This document shows, piece after piece, positions 12,166 through 25,200 of a stretch of DNA of 64,000 bases. Every line of letters begins with the position of its first letter. The stretch's first letter is position 1. The position numbers and the translations under genes were made by a program. The DNA is taken from contig JARCOQ010000011.1 in NCBI GenBank assembly GCA_029207755.1, positions 24,865,712 to 24,929,711 on the forward strand, in the 5' to 3' direction. Source of the stretch: Chamaea fasciata (Eukaryota; Chordata; Aves; Passeriformes; Sylviidae). The notes below the pieces were generated by a model that saw only the letters and a program-made list of their open reading frames with translations, was not told the DNA's origin and searched no databases.

Positions 12166-15100
12166 TCCTCTCCAGAGATGAAAGATGTTCCTTCCCTCGC
12201 CTCACAAAAGCACACACAGATCCCTTTGAATTAAAAAGTTCCTCAGGAGAAGAGCTTGGTTTGTACCACAAAGGGAAGTCCTGGCTGAGCAGGAAGACAC
12301 GTCACCGGGTATTTACACTTCTCCCTGAGACAGACCTGAAGTTCTCAGGTCAGGAAAGATTAGATGGACACCACTGCAACACTCTGGGCCGCTTTGTGTG
12401 GCTGATGTAGCAGTTCCCTCCCCTACAGATGTTTATAGTGCCAGCACCGCTGTGCTGCCCTTAAACAAAACACGTTCAAAGTCCCTTCAGGAGAGACGTA
12501 AGTGCCCCTCAGCACCTGGCTTGGGACCCACTCATCAACCTGGCTTTTAAACCTCCTCCCTCCCCTTCCCACTATTTGAGGATTTAGCAATTGCATGAGC
12601 CAGTTGTCACAAATGAAACAAGAAGTGTGGAGAGAAAATTTTTTAACAGGGAAAAAGCACACCCAGACAGACATGCCCCCTAAATCAGACCCTCCTTTCC
12701 AGCACCCTGCTCCTGCCTTGTACTTGAGCGGGTTTGCTGACCCCATCTTAACTTCTCTAGGATGTTGTCTCCAACTAATCTCACTCTAGAGAGCCTGCAG
12801 GGCCACTAAAATCCGTCCTGGCTATTTAACTGCAATTGTGATGAATGCTCACAGCGGTGATGTGATTGAGAAGTCACCGGCAGCAGCACCAGGACTGCAC
12901 AGGAGGCGACTGCAGAAGCCACAACTCATCCCTGCTGCCTACAAGCCGTGAGCCTCCAGTGCTTCAAACAAAGGAGGAAGATGAGTAATTTCAGACAAAA
13001 GAATGAACCATCATCAAAACTTCTGACACAAACATCTCAACTGGATTAGGTACCTGTGCTGCCAAGTCTCTTTCTCTTCTCTATTCTTCTTTTTTTAAGC
13101 TTTTAACATTTTGTTTCTTTCCTCCAGATTTCCAAATTCCTAGCCGTCTCTGAAAGAGCTGAGCTGAAGTATTCCCTGAAGGCTGCTGTTCCCAGCACTT
13201 TCCAGATCAAGAAGAACCAGAGAATTCAATAAATCTTGTTCCTTTTCACACACGAGCACCCCTATAAATTTCTGTTGCGGCATCTTTCCCCATTTTCTCA
13301 GGCTTTCAAAGCATTTATGTGCTGGGCCAGCAAGAAATGGAACTCAGCAAATAAAACCTACCCTGAAGAAAAATGTAAATACAGAGGGGCTAAACAGTCC
13401 CGGTGTAGACGTGAAGCCATGCAAGGAGATCAGTCACCAGTAGCGGACCTGAATGATGGCCAAGCCAAGCTGTCTCCTGACAGCAAGTCGGGTTTTGTGG
13501 TCGTGGAGGATAGTTGTTAAGAGTGAGAGATTTCAGCAGCACTTTCAGCCTGGGAAAAGCTCCTTACACCTGCTCAGAACGTGCCATCTGTAGCAGCCTA
13601 TTAATGCGCACTGAAACCATTGTCCCTTCCCTCCTGAAAGGGCTTATGCTGAGGATAAATAAAAGTCATTGTCTGTCTTAAATGCTGATGGAGGAAGAGT
13701 CTTTTTAAAGTGCTCGTAAAACCTGCCCAAACTATCAGTAATGCGCAACGCTGTGATTTAGCACCAATGTGTCCCATCTCTGTGAAAATACAAGGAAGGA
13801 AGAAGAAGTGAAAATCAGCCCATGTGACAACAAAAAAAGCAGATCTTGGTCTCCCTTGAAATTCCTGGACAGCTTGAAATCCCTTTGAGGAAATCTCGAA
13901 TCATTTCCTCTTTCTGAAAGCGGAGTAAACAGGTCAAAAACATACCTGTCTTTCCAAAACATGCATCCCGTTTTCCTGAATGATTTTATGCAAATTAGAT
14001 TACCCAGCCCTTGCTCTTCTGCTCTGAGCCCAGAGCCACTTGAAACACAGACAATATTCCAACAATACAAACAACATTTTGCCGTATGTTCCGGCATCCA
14101 GCAAATCTGGATTGCCAACGTGGTAGATTGCTATGGAACAACTGAGTGGATAAAGCAGATTTCCAGGAGATGGGTGGTACACGGCAGTTCCCTGGCTCAT
14201 GTGCCACCTGGAAATGCTCTGCTGTGCCGGGGCAAGTCCCAGGAGCAACGGGGTGGGAGGACGCCAACACCTCTCACTCTGCAAACGCTGCGGTTCCAGG
14301 GAAGGAAAACAGAAGTGAAACAAAGCCTAGCGAAGCAGGTGGCAGGAAGAGCAGTCATTTCTCTCCTTCTCCCCCAAACCCATTATTTACAGTAAAGTAT
14401 AAACCCAAATGCCCCTAAAAATACAACTTCAGGCTTTCCGTGGCATGGTCTGACAGCAGCTTATCTCCAGCTTTCCAAGTCCTACGAGCCCCTGCTGCCT
14501 CCTCACTGTCTTCCTCTTCTTACCCCTTTATTTTCAGTCTTTCCATTTTCCTCTGTTTTACACTCCCTGCTTTTCCCTGTTCCGTTTCCACTACAGTCCT
14601 GGTAAGGATGGCAAGGCACGCCACCGACACCAGGTATCCCCCCGGCATCCATCTCAAAAGGAAGTTGGAGGACTTGGTAAAAAGCCAGTGACCCCACAGT
14701 TTCATCTCAAAGCAGGGACCGCACTGATGGGAGAGTTCCTCCTTCCCCCATCCATTCTCCTCTGACTGTAGCGCCTGGACACAACATAAATTAGAGCTAA
14801 AAGCACCTAAAAGCATGGAAAATGAAACGGGCTAATTCAGAAAAGCCAAAGTACATCTAATTTAGTTACTGGGAAATGAACAAATGGCAATTCCGAGGCT
14901 GCAAAATTGTTCCATCCTGTAAAAGAATATACATACTTTTAAGAAAGGGGAAAAAAAAGGTGGGAAGGTGGGCTGAGAACATTCTTCATTTATGTAATTA
15001 CTTTTCTAAGACCTGGCTGTGCTGCCACACCAGTATTTAGCATTTTCCGCCTTTGTCATATAGACAAATGTAAAGATTCGCATTTCTCAGGTAACTCACT

Positions 15101-18100
15101 TTTTTACTGCAGTCCTAAGGTTGTTTCTTTTTTAAAAAAAAAAGGTTAATTGAGCACTGCTGCCATGTAATTATCCACAAATGGGGATCTGCCATGCAAG
15201 GCCTCGATTTTCACATATTTTCTACACTATTAAACCTGACACAAACATTTCCGACTAAAGACGGATTTCCAGCAAGGATTCCCATCATTCCATGATTTTC
15301 ATAACACATGGAGGAAGGTATCACACCCCCCTTCAACGTAGTAACTTGTTTTCTCCACCTTGTCACGGGACAGAGGTCCCACTGGCATGTCTTGGGCACA
15401 CTTGGGAAGGTCTCGCAGTGCTCCTGAAATGCTCCCCAGGATCCTGCAGGGCTGCTGCGTGGAATGACCCAGCCTGGAGGGTCTCCTGCTCCGAGGGCAC
15501 CATGTCACCGCTCCTCAGGCAGGAATGAGGGCAGTGAGCCCTCCTGGGGCCATTCCACTCCATTTATTCCTCCTGATGTCTGTGCTGTGGCACTCCCGGA
15601 GAAACACCTTTGCTCTCAGACAGGCTCAGCCCACCTGTCCCAAAACCAGGCTTGGCCCAGCACTCAGGCACATGATTTTCTAGGCACAGCCTGGTTTTCT
15701 GGGTACAGACCACATCTGGGAATAGCTGTTGCTTACACAAAACCCCCTCAGTGTTCACTTGCAAACCCATTCTTCCCTCACACACGGTGCTACCAGGGCA
15801 CAAGCGCACAACACACCGTGTTCTGCCGTTCCACATCTGCCAGACCACACTTTAACATGCTGACCACACACATTCCTCACCTCTCAGAGCAAAACCCTCC
15901 CAGCTCAGCTTGGACTAAAAAGCTACCACATCCCTCCTCCATTTTATCCCAGCTTCCTCAGGAACAAGCCGGGATTTGACTCCCATGGGTGCGTGCGTGT
16001 GTGCACTGGGGAGCTTTAACACTGTTAGCTAACTTCAAAGACATCAGAGAGAATCATTTTCCACCAACTTCATGGCAACAGGCAGCTGGGTGGCAAAGGA
16101 TGCTGGACACAGCCTTTCACAAGGTTTATCTCCAACAGCTTTTAATCCTGCCAGCCCCTTTCTCCAGTCAATTATAGCAGCCTCAGTGTTGCCAAGAAAG
16201 TAAGGGGAGTGAGAGACTATAGGTATAAGCAGACATAATAGAATCCTAATTTAATTAGGGAAGTACTCAATCAACCACGAGACATAAGGACAAAGAAAAC
16301 CAGGTTTATTAGTTCTGGTGCTTGCAGAAATGCCCATTTCATTCCTGATTACTGGGGGAGGGATAAAACAGATCAGTAATCTAACAACACAGTCCTGGTT
16401 TGCTCTTTCGGAAAAAGTTAATCACAAAACCAACCAAAACTCAAGAGCTTCCAGAACCACGGCGCTCACAATGGGCAAGTAACTGAGCTCATTATGGAGG
16501 GAGCCAGGTTCTAGATTAACTTTGGTTACAGAACACAAACTACAGCTGGACCAGCCTTACGGGAAGAAGTTTTCAACCCCAGTTCTCAGGTGGGATTTAG
16601 ATCAGTGCTTCCCAGCAATTCCGATATCTCACTTCCCCCAGTGTAAGAGGAAAGCCAGGATCACTGGGTGTCACAATGCTCTCCAAGAAGCTTTGAGAAG
16701 GAAAAGGTGAAGGTACCAACTCCTCAGGGCAGCACTGAGCCCACTCGAGCTAGAAAGCTCCATCCTTTGCTACCCCATCCTCATCTGGGGCCGGCAGGTT
16801 CAGAGCCAGTGGGTGTATGTAACATTTGTGCTTTAATGCCTCCGAGTTTAATAGTGCAAAGTGACTAACGAGGGGCTGGGGAACCATTTGGAGATTAACT
16901 AACTGATTTCATGTTATGAAAGAGCAGGTTGTAATTTTAGGATTAGAAAGCTGTATTTTGGATGTCAAATACCTTGCCTGAGAAAAGGGACAGAAGCAGT
17001 GGCACGATGATGCTCTAATCCACCCGCAAGGAACCAAGAGGGCAAGCAAGGAATGAGCCATCCATGCCAAGAAACACCAAAAAAATATAACAAATCCACT
17101 GCCAACACCACGTTCTGTGCTCTCCTGCAACAACAGGTGGGCTAACATACACCTCTGTGCAGACATTCACTGCTTTCACTGGGACTATCCAGCTACAGCC
17201 GCAAGATTTCAGTGCCTAGCCGGCAATGTGGCAGAGTTCACGCCACCGTCAGATGGATCCAAGAGGATTCCACCACCACACAGCCGTCCCCACCTCTCCC
17301 TACAGCCTCCAGTTACTGCAGGCAGCACTGACAGGACCCCAAAAAAATAGTAATTAAATGCCAGACAGAGAAAAATATATGAGAACATGTACGGGAAGCC
17401 GTGTGGTGAGACTGTCTGAACATCCCATTCGGGCGCTAATTTAGTAAGACTGAGACCACACAACCACGCTGCTCTTCTTCCCCCTCTGCCTCAGTTCAAA
17501 CCAGCACCAGAGGACTGTGATCTCTCTGACATGCCAAGAAGTCCCAGCTTCACTGTGTCCTTTGGGTTTATCCCTCCAGGATAAGGAGAGACCCTTTACT
17601 ACACCACAGCAAAGTCCTCAGTGGCCTGCATGGGTGCATCTCCACCAGCTCAGCCTTTTGCAAGCCCCCAGTAAAAACCAGTGGACCCCCATTGCCCCAG
17701 CAAAGCCGTAGGGGAGCAGTGGCTCACTTTCAACACTTACCATATATATATTTTTTTTTTAATCCATGTACATCGATATCCACTCACATATATGTACCTA
17801 TATAGAATATATGCAAAGTGCTGAATCAGCACACCATGGTTTCCCATTGTTGCTGGTGGCTCATCAGGATAACCCCCAGAGGAGTCAGGGATGGAGCTGG
17901 ATAAAGCCATAACTACTGGAGAAGAAAAACAGTCCCTGTGCTGCCTGCTGTATCCAGGGCACTGTCTGAAGGTACATTAAACACAATATTTATACTACCA
18001 GACACTTGTGGTTTTATGTTTTGAGATTTTTTAACTTCCAGTTAGAAGGAATTTTGCAGGCTCATAAAAAGAAAAATACTCACTATAAGGTGAACATCAT

Positions 18101-19196
18101 TTACCAATGCATTTTTCATTTGATTTGGTTTGGTTTTCCTCCTTCCTTCCTTTTATCATGCAGTTTTTCCCCTTTCTCCTCACCTCTTCCAGTTTACACT
18201 ACTTAAAATTTACAAAGTTTGAAACAAATAAAGCCAGACTGAAAATACACAGTCAGTCTTCAATGTTGCAGAGGTTAAAAATAGGCTTTAAACCAGCTAA
18301 TGTCAGCATCAGCATGAAAGAAAGGACACCCTGACAGCTCTAATTATTACATTCCCTTGTTTTGCACTTCTGAAGAGCAGCAATTAAATCTCTGCTTGGG
18401 CTTATAAGGAAAAAGTAAAGTGCTCTGCACCTGCAAAACGGATTCTGTTCCACGGGAGGATTTCAGCTCCCCAAAGCACATTATCCAGGGCAGCCTGCAG
18501 AACAAAACCCATCCTCCCCTTTCCAGACACCGAGGATTTTTGCTGCCGGTTCACGGGGAAGAACACGAATAACAGCAACCCCTCCTCTGCTGCCTTTGCT
18601 GGATAGAATTTATTTAGGAAAAAAGCTCACCATTTCTGGACAAAAACCGCTGCAGACGCTGTATTTGCAATGCCTGAAACTGCCATATGGTGATAAGAGT
18701 AGTTTTATTCATAATCATTTTTATTGCAGTAGCCTCCGGGGACTTGAACTAGGTCACTTTCCCATCAAGGCTCACTACAAGCCGTTAAATAAGTGGTGCA
18801 CACAAGGCCCTTTAAGCATCTTGTATAAACGAGCCATTCTGTTCATTAAAAAAGAGAAACAAGCACTGCAGTTTATGAAAACTATTTTTTGCCACTCATA
18901 AATATAAATTCTTCGATGCTCAATAACGTCAGTGTTTGCAGCTGTTCCCTCAGCAGCATGGAGGGTCTCTTGCTTATTCCGAGTACCTGTCTTAGGGATG
19001 CTTGCTGGTCCTAGGGACCTCTACTCTTGTTAAACCTGGCCGGGATGAGCTGGGAGGTTGGAAATCTCCCTGAGTCAGAGACAGAGGAGACTCACTGATA
19101 CCATGCCAGTGGCAGCAGCTTCATTCCTTTGGAAAATTCAGACAAAAAGCATATCATCGTTTTCATGCTCAATTCCAGGCTGGCTGGTAGTTCAAA
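12166..19196. other. Downstream intron, unique sequence
   Basis: Ordinary intronic DNA. AT-rich segments occur around 14810-15200 and at 17740-17815, the latter with TATATA runs followed by poly-T. No conserved coding frame or repeat family was recognised. Confidence 0.6.
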
Positions 19197-19216
19197 CCCC
19201 CCCCCCCCCCAAAAAA
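19197..19216 (+). repeat. C14A6 tract
   Basis: Fourteen C followed by six A and then CCCC. On the minus (transcribed) strand it is a G-run that could take part in a G-quadruplex only together with neighbouring G blocks. Homopolymer length should be treated as approximate. Confidence 0.88.
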
Positions 19217-22200
19217 CCCCGTAACAGAAGAGAAGAATCCCCTCAAAATCCCCCAAGAAACTATGTGAAAACAAAGTCAAGCCTCTCCATGGAAAACCAA
19301 CTTTTAGTTTGCAGAAAAGTGTGAGTTTTTTTTTTCCTAATGCAAACCAGCTCTGAGCAAGAGCATCCGGGCATCCCCTCTCCGTGACGAAGGGAGGACT
19401 TGGTATGCACCAAAGGAAGGGCAGGCACCAGCTGGGATGCCAGGAGAAGAAAGGCACAGTGTTTCCATAAAGCCAGTGGAAAAAAAAAAAAATATAGCTG
19501 GGAACATTTTTCTGGCAGAAAACGTTCACTTATGGAAGCAAAGCACTGATAGCCAAGGAGAAAGCTGAGCTGGCTGAGCCAGCTCTCCCGCTCCCAGGGA
19601 CACCTGCAAGTTGTCCTCTGTGGGAGCAGCCAGATGGGGACATAAATAAAACTGCCTGGGCTCTGTCCCCAAACCCAAGTGATCCCTAATGCCTTCCAAT
19701 CGATCTCAGTGGGTTCCACATCCGGCACTGACCCAAGGATCTCCTTATGGAAGCAGACAAAGCCCATGCATTCTGCATGGAGATGGACCAGCCTTTCCCA
19801 CCCTACCTGAATCATCGCCCCAGGAAACCGATTTAGATCCTGCCTAACACGGTCAACAGTCTGCTGAAAATATTTTCCTCATCTTTTCCCAGGCTGAGGA
19901 AAGGACTGAGCATGCCCCAAGGCTCAGGCAGCTCCTCCAGGCTGGCTAAAAACTGCTGTTCTAATAAAAGACATTACCTCTCTCTACAAACCTGGGGTTC
20001 TTCTGTCCCTGGTTCAGTGAAGCTACAGCCAACACTACTTCGAAATGCTTTGCTGACTAGGTACACAAAAAAAAAAATACTGAATAAAAAAGCTACCTCC
20101 ACTCCATAAAGTTGAAATTTACTCCTAATTTTACAGGTCTTGAAAACTTTTAATGCAGTTTATCAGCCTGGGGAAAAAATGAGTTATCCCTATTAAGCTC
20201 CCTGTGCAAAACAAAAATGCCATATCCCTCCTTGACTCAGCCCTCGATTGCTGACCTTACAATGGAGCAAAACAACGTGATAACGTCCTTGCAAGGTACT
20301 TCCTCACGGTAATAATGTCACCCAAGATAACTCAGGGGTGTGCTTCTGCTGTTTGTCTTGACCCTACAAGTCAGGAGTTCATCTGCTGGGTGCAAGGGCC
20401 AAGAATAAAGGAGCATATTTGAAGGTGCACGTCATGCGGAGCCCCGCTCGCTGGCGGGAGGCCTCGCATTCCTCCCCCGACACAGAGTGCTCCGCAGCTG
20501 CTGCTGGGCTGTGGCACATGGTGGGACAGGGGCACGCACCCACAGCCAGCCTGTCCTCCAGGAGCTCGCACTGCCCAGCAGGACCCGGCACCACTTCAGA
20601 GCATCGCACGCCCTCGGAAAGCGGATCACTTACAAACTCATGAAGCAACTCCAGAGTTTAACTCCTGAAACTGGGGAAGTACAGATGAAAAAAAGCCTGA
20701 GCCCATGAATGTCAGAGCCACCAGCTCTGCCTGTCCTTGCACCAGGGCTCTGGCATTTTCCACTGAGTTTCCCATCCAGAGGGCCGCGTGCCTGACCATG
20801 AGCACCAACAGCCCCAGTGCAAACAGGGATGCCGTGATAAGTCCCACGAAGTACCTTAGTCCTTTTTAGCACTAGTATTAAAAATCTAGGACTTAAATTT
20901 TTCTGGGTGCAGAACACCTGCTTTATTTTTAAAGCCTAATGCTTATCCTGACAGATTTCTTCCAACAGTTTTGTAATAGATTCCATACCTTATGGAGGTG
21001 TTAGAAAAGTCTTACTGACTCTAAGCAATACCACTTATCAATTCCAGGTAGATTGCTCTTCTGTCGACACAGGGATGGAAGTTAAAAAAGTAAGTCCTGA
21101 AAGATGTTCTTTTTTTGGCAGGTCTTATGAGCCAGCTCAGCACATTCCCATCTCCTGCTTCGTCTAAAAATAATAAACCTTCCAAAGTGAGCAGTGGGGA
21201 TGATGTGTGCTGTGCTCAGGCATGCGGTGTGCCCGGCCAGCCCCGCTGCTCCCACCTCCAGCCCTGCCTGGGAAACACCAGTGCCCTGAACCAGGAATGG
21301 TGTCCAGTCACTGCTGCCAGAAAAAGGGCATGGTGCTCAGTGCGGTGTTCCCTCGGCCTTCTCCAGTGATTAGCTATCGTCCACAAGCAAACGGAACACG
21401 CACCACATCCTGGTGCTGATGGTGCAGAAATCAGACATTAATCTGAGCCTGTTGGTGGGGAATGTCACCTGGTCACCCACGTCACATGTGGGGACAGTCA
21501 GAAAGCAGCAGAGCTAAACCAAGACTTGCCTAGCTCGGTCAGTTCCTCACGCCTGCTGACTCCACAGACAAAAACAGCACCCTGACGTTTTTGAGCGTGC
21601 AAGGGTATGGTTTGGGAGTGACCTCCATCTGGTCCAAGCCCTGTCCAAGGCAGAGCCACCACAGATCATGACCACCCAGGTGCTGGAGCTGACCCACAGG
21701 AGGGAACAGGGCTGCAGCACAGAAATGCTGGTGGATGCTCCACCAGCCACCATGGCGACCCTCCACCACCTTCTCCAGGTCGACAGCACGCCCCAGTAAC
21801 TAGCTGTAAATTCAGACTTCCAACAAAGCCAAGAGCTATCAAATTTTAATGCTCTATTAATGGCACAGCTCTATCTGAATTCCAGGAGGCATTCTACAGC
21901 TAGTAAACCTAATCTTCTACCCACGACTTTTCAATTTGCTGCTGTGATATAGGTGCATTCTGCTCCTCTGAACAGCAAGAATGAGATTGCTCTCTCCTTC
22001 CGTGTGATAGAAGAGCACCTGTCCCACTTACAGTCCCTTCTGCCCATCTATTTCTTGCAAATACACCACTGAACACACTCTGGGATTCTCCTATAACAGG
22101 TTGTGAGAACACAGCGGTTCATGAGAGCAATTTTTTCATTACAGTCGTTTGCTCCCTGACTCCGAAGCCATTTAGTGTAGATGCACAGCACTCACAAGAG

Positions 22201-25200
22201 AAAATGGTCTCAATCTTACATGAGATTCTTATTTGAACTTTAATCCCAGGATTGATGCCATTTATTCACAAGGAATCAAGAAGAAAATAGATATTAAGAT
22301 AAGAAGAGGAACAAGAACAGACTATAGAAAGAGCTTTGCTCATTGCACAGGCAATGGGCACCAGCAGTATGCAAGGTCGCCCACCAGCCCTTCCGTAATG
22401 GTCACTTGTCTATCAGAGAAGCCCCTCACTCATTTCCTCACATCACTGCTGCCTTTTTGTTCTCAGAGACCCTGTCTCTGGCTGTTCTCAAAGCAGGCAG
22501 GAAAAGCAGAGCTGACTAGGTAAAACGCTGTTTATTTAGGTGGCACAACTGAACCCTCACGCTACGCTGAGCTCAGCTGACCTGACACATCAAAGCCTCT
22601 GACTGCTTTCCTGGCACTGACAGGACTTGCAGAAGCATCAGGACATACAACACCACTAACAACCCCACAGACACAGATGAGAAGGGAAAAGAAACCACAG
22701 AACGTGATGCTTACCAAAGAGGAGGCTTCTGGCACAACAGGGAACTAAAACGTTCTGATAGTTGTCCCTGAGGTGACCATCAGCTCTCCATGGACCAAAA
22801 GGGACCACTTCTCCAGTAAAAGCAGAAGAGCAGGATATGTAACAGCACATGCTTTTTGGGTGACACGTTATCTGGCCAGGACAACTCACCCACGGGTTGG
22901 GGTCAGACTATGGTACCCACTGGGCTTTGCTGCTCACTGGGAAAAAGGGACCACAGTCCTGCTGCTCCTACAGCAAGCCCATCCCACTGCATATACTCCT
23001 TCTAGAAAGGAACATACCTTTGGACATTCGGGAGATGAGGGAGCAACAGAATTCAGTCATTCCTCCCAACGGAGGGAATATGTTTTAAGGAAACAGCCAA
23101 AAAAGCAAAGGGGGATGAGGGGAGGGATGTGAAGCAATTGTCTCATAGAGTTTAGTCTTTAATTAAAAGGGTTGAGCAGAACGTTCCAAACACCACATGG
23201 GTATAATTTAGAGAGCAGTTTGTAAGATGAGTTTTCATCTTCAGCGTGGGCTTTCATGTATTGACAACAAATAAAATTTTTACATTATTTCCACGAACAG
23301 CAGCCTTTGTAAAAATCCCAGCTTTTTCACAGTGGCACAGCTGAGGTTCATAACAAACCATCTGTACAAAAGCCATCCTGTCAAGATCACAGCTAAGTCC
23401 CAGGTATTTGGTCAAAAAACCCAGCATCTTTCAAAGCCACTCTGAAAAAGGACTTTCATTTTCTTATAGTAAGAAGCCTGTGATGCAGACAGGTACAGAT
23501 GGAGCAGGGTCTGGCCTGGGGACACACATACGCCACAAACTGGAGGGCACAGGGAGATCTCTGACCCCACTTGTTCCCCTTCTTTTAAAACCAGCAGGAA
23601 GTTTTTCTATCCATACCAGTACACTTTAAAGGGTGCTTCTTGGATCACCTCCAACTAAATTCATCTCTGACCTGCTCATCCTCTCCCTCGCTCTCCCTCT
23701 GGGGTGACAGCTTTACTGAGCAGTGTGGCTCCTAATGGAATAAGAGGTGTTGTAATAAGTGCAACACCTGTACCAGATCACGGCGTTTTATCACAGCAAC
23801 CCACCCCTGCCTTTATGGGATGGCTCACTTTGAAGAGCACGAGGCTGGTTCTATAATACGGTTCTGTGTATTCCCAAGCAACAAACTACCATGCTTCCCA
23901 GATTTTAAACCCTGCTCCCATGGTGGGACACACGCCATGAATTCATGGAAGCAAGAGCAGCCTCTGGTCCCTCTCAGGAACAGTACCCTTGCCAGTCTCA
24001 ACCCTTTCATGCACTGCCAAAAACAGGTTCAGAACTGAATCTCCTCCATGAGGGATGTGATCTCCTCCGGTGCTGCGGGAATGCAGAGCCAGGGGCAGCA
24101 CTCAGGGCAGTCACAGCCCCACGAAGGCCGTGAGGCTCCTCCTCAGCCGCAGGCACATCTGCCTGCAGAGATCCGTGCCTGTGGAGCCCTCCTGCAGCAG
24201 AGGACCTGGGTGCCCCGGGATCCCTCTCTTAACCCACAGACTACACCAAGGGCCCCCTCAGAGCTCCACAAGGCTGACAAGGCCATTCAGCATTTCCTAC
24301 GGAGTCAGCAGGACCGGCTAGAAAACGTGGTTTTGGCATCAGTTACCCAAGGACTGTAACAAAGTGAGGAATGTCCCCGCTGGGCTGACGGTACTGATGG
24401 GACAAGGGAGGCACAGAAAGGTCAACAGCCCTGATCACACCAAAACCACGTCACACAGCACAAACACTCGGCTCTTCAATCCTAGTCCTGTGCTTTGACC
24501 ACATCCATCTGATCCTTTTCAGGCTGCAGCCCACTGGGCGCTATCTGACTAACCCTGCAGCAAGGAAACCCAAAAAAGTTCCCCTTTCCACAGTTCCTCA
24601 TCACCACAGCTCGATGACTTGCACAGCCAAAGAAGTCACAAGGAGTCACTGTTGAAAGCCCTTTCAGGGAGATGCCACATTAATTACCAAAGCACCACAG
24701 AGTTCAAAGTCACTCCAAACGTATCAACATGGCGAGAGATGAGTCATCTCAGGAAATGCCAGGAGCTCCTCTGTCACCAGCCACAAGGCAAGGCCAATTT
24801 CTGCTCCTGACAGGAAAGAAAATACTGGATAATCTGAAACGGATCACATCAGTCACTGGACAGGAGGTAGCAGAACATTAAGATGACCTGCAAAATCAGT
24901 TTGTGTCACTGAAAAAGAAGTGAAGATGTTTTTCAATGTGCTGCTGCGCAGGAGAAGCATCCTACTTCCTTCCTCATCACTGCTTCAGAGAGAGCACGAA
25001 GAATGCTCTTCCAAGAGTAAATTATTTAGGCAGTCATCTCAGTGAGTTATTTCTGCTCATTTCCAAGGAACAATATGGCTCAGCCTAGGATTGAAACCAG
25101 CAGCAATGAAATGGTGCCCGGTTGACTCCAACTCCAGAAAACAAGCAGAGGATGGGCAGAGAACAGCACGAAACCACTGTTAATGGAGGAGGAAGCAGCA

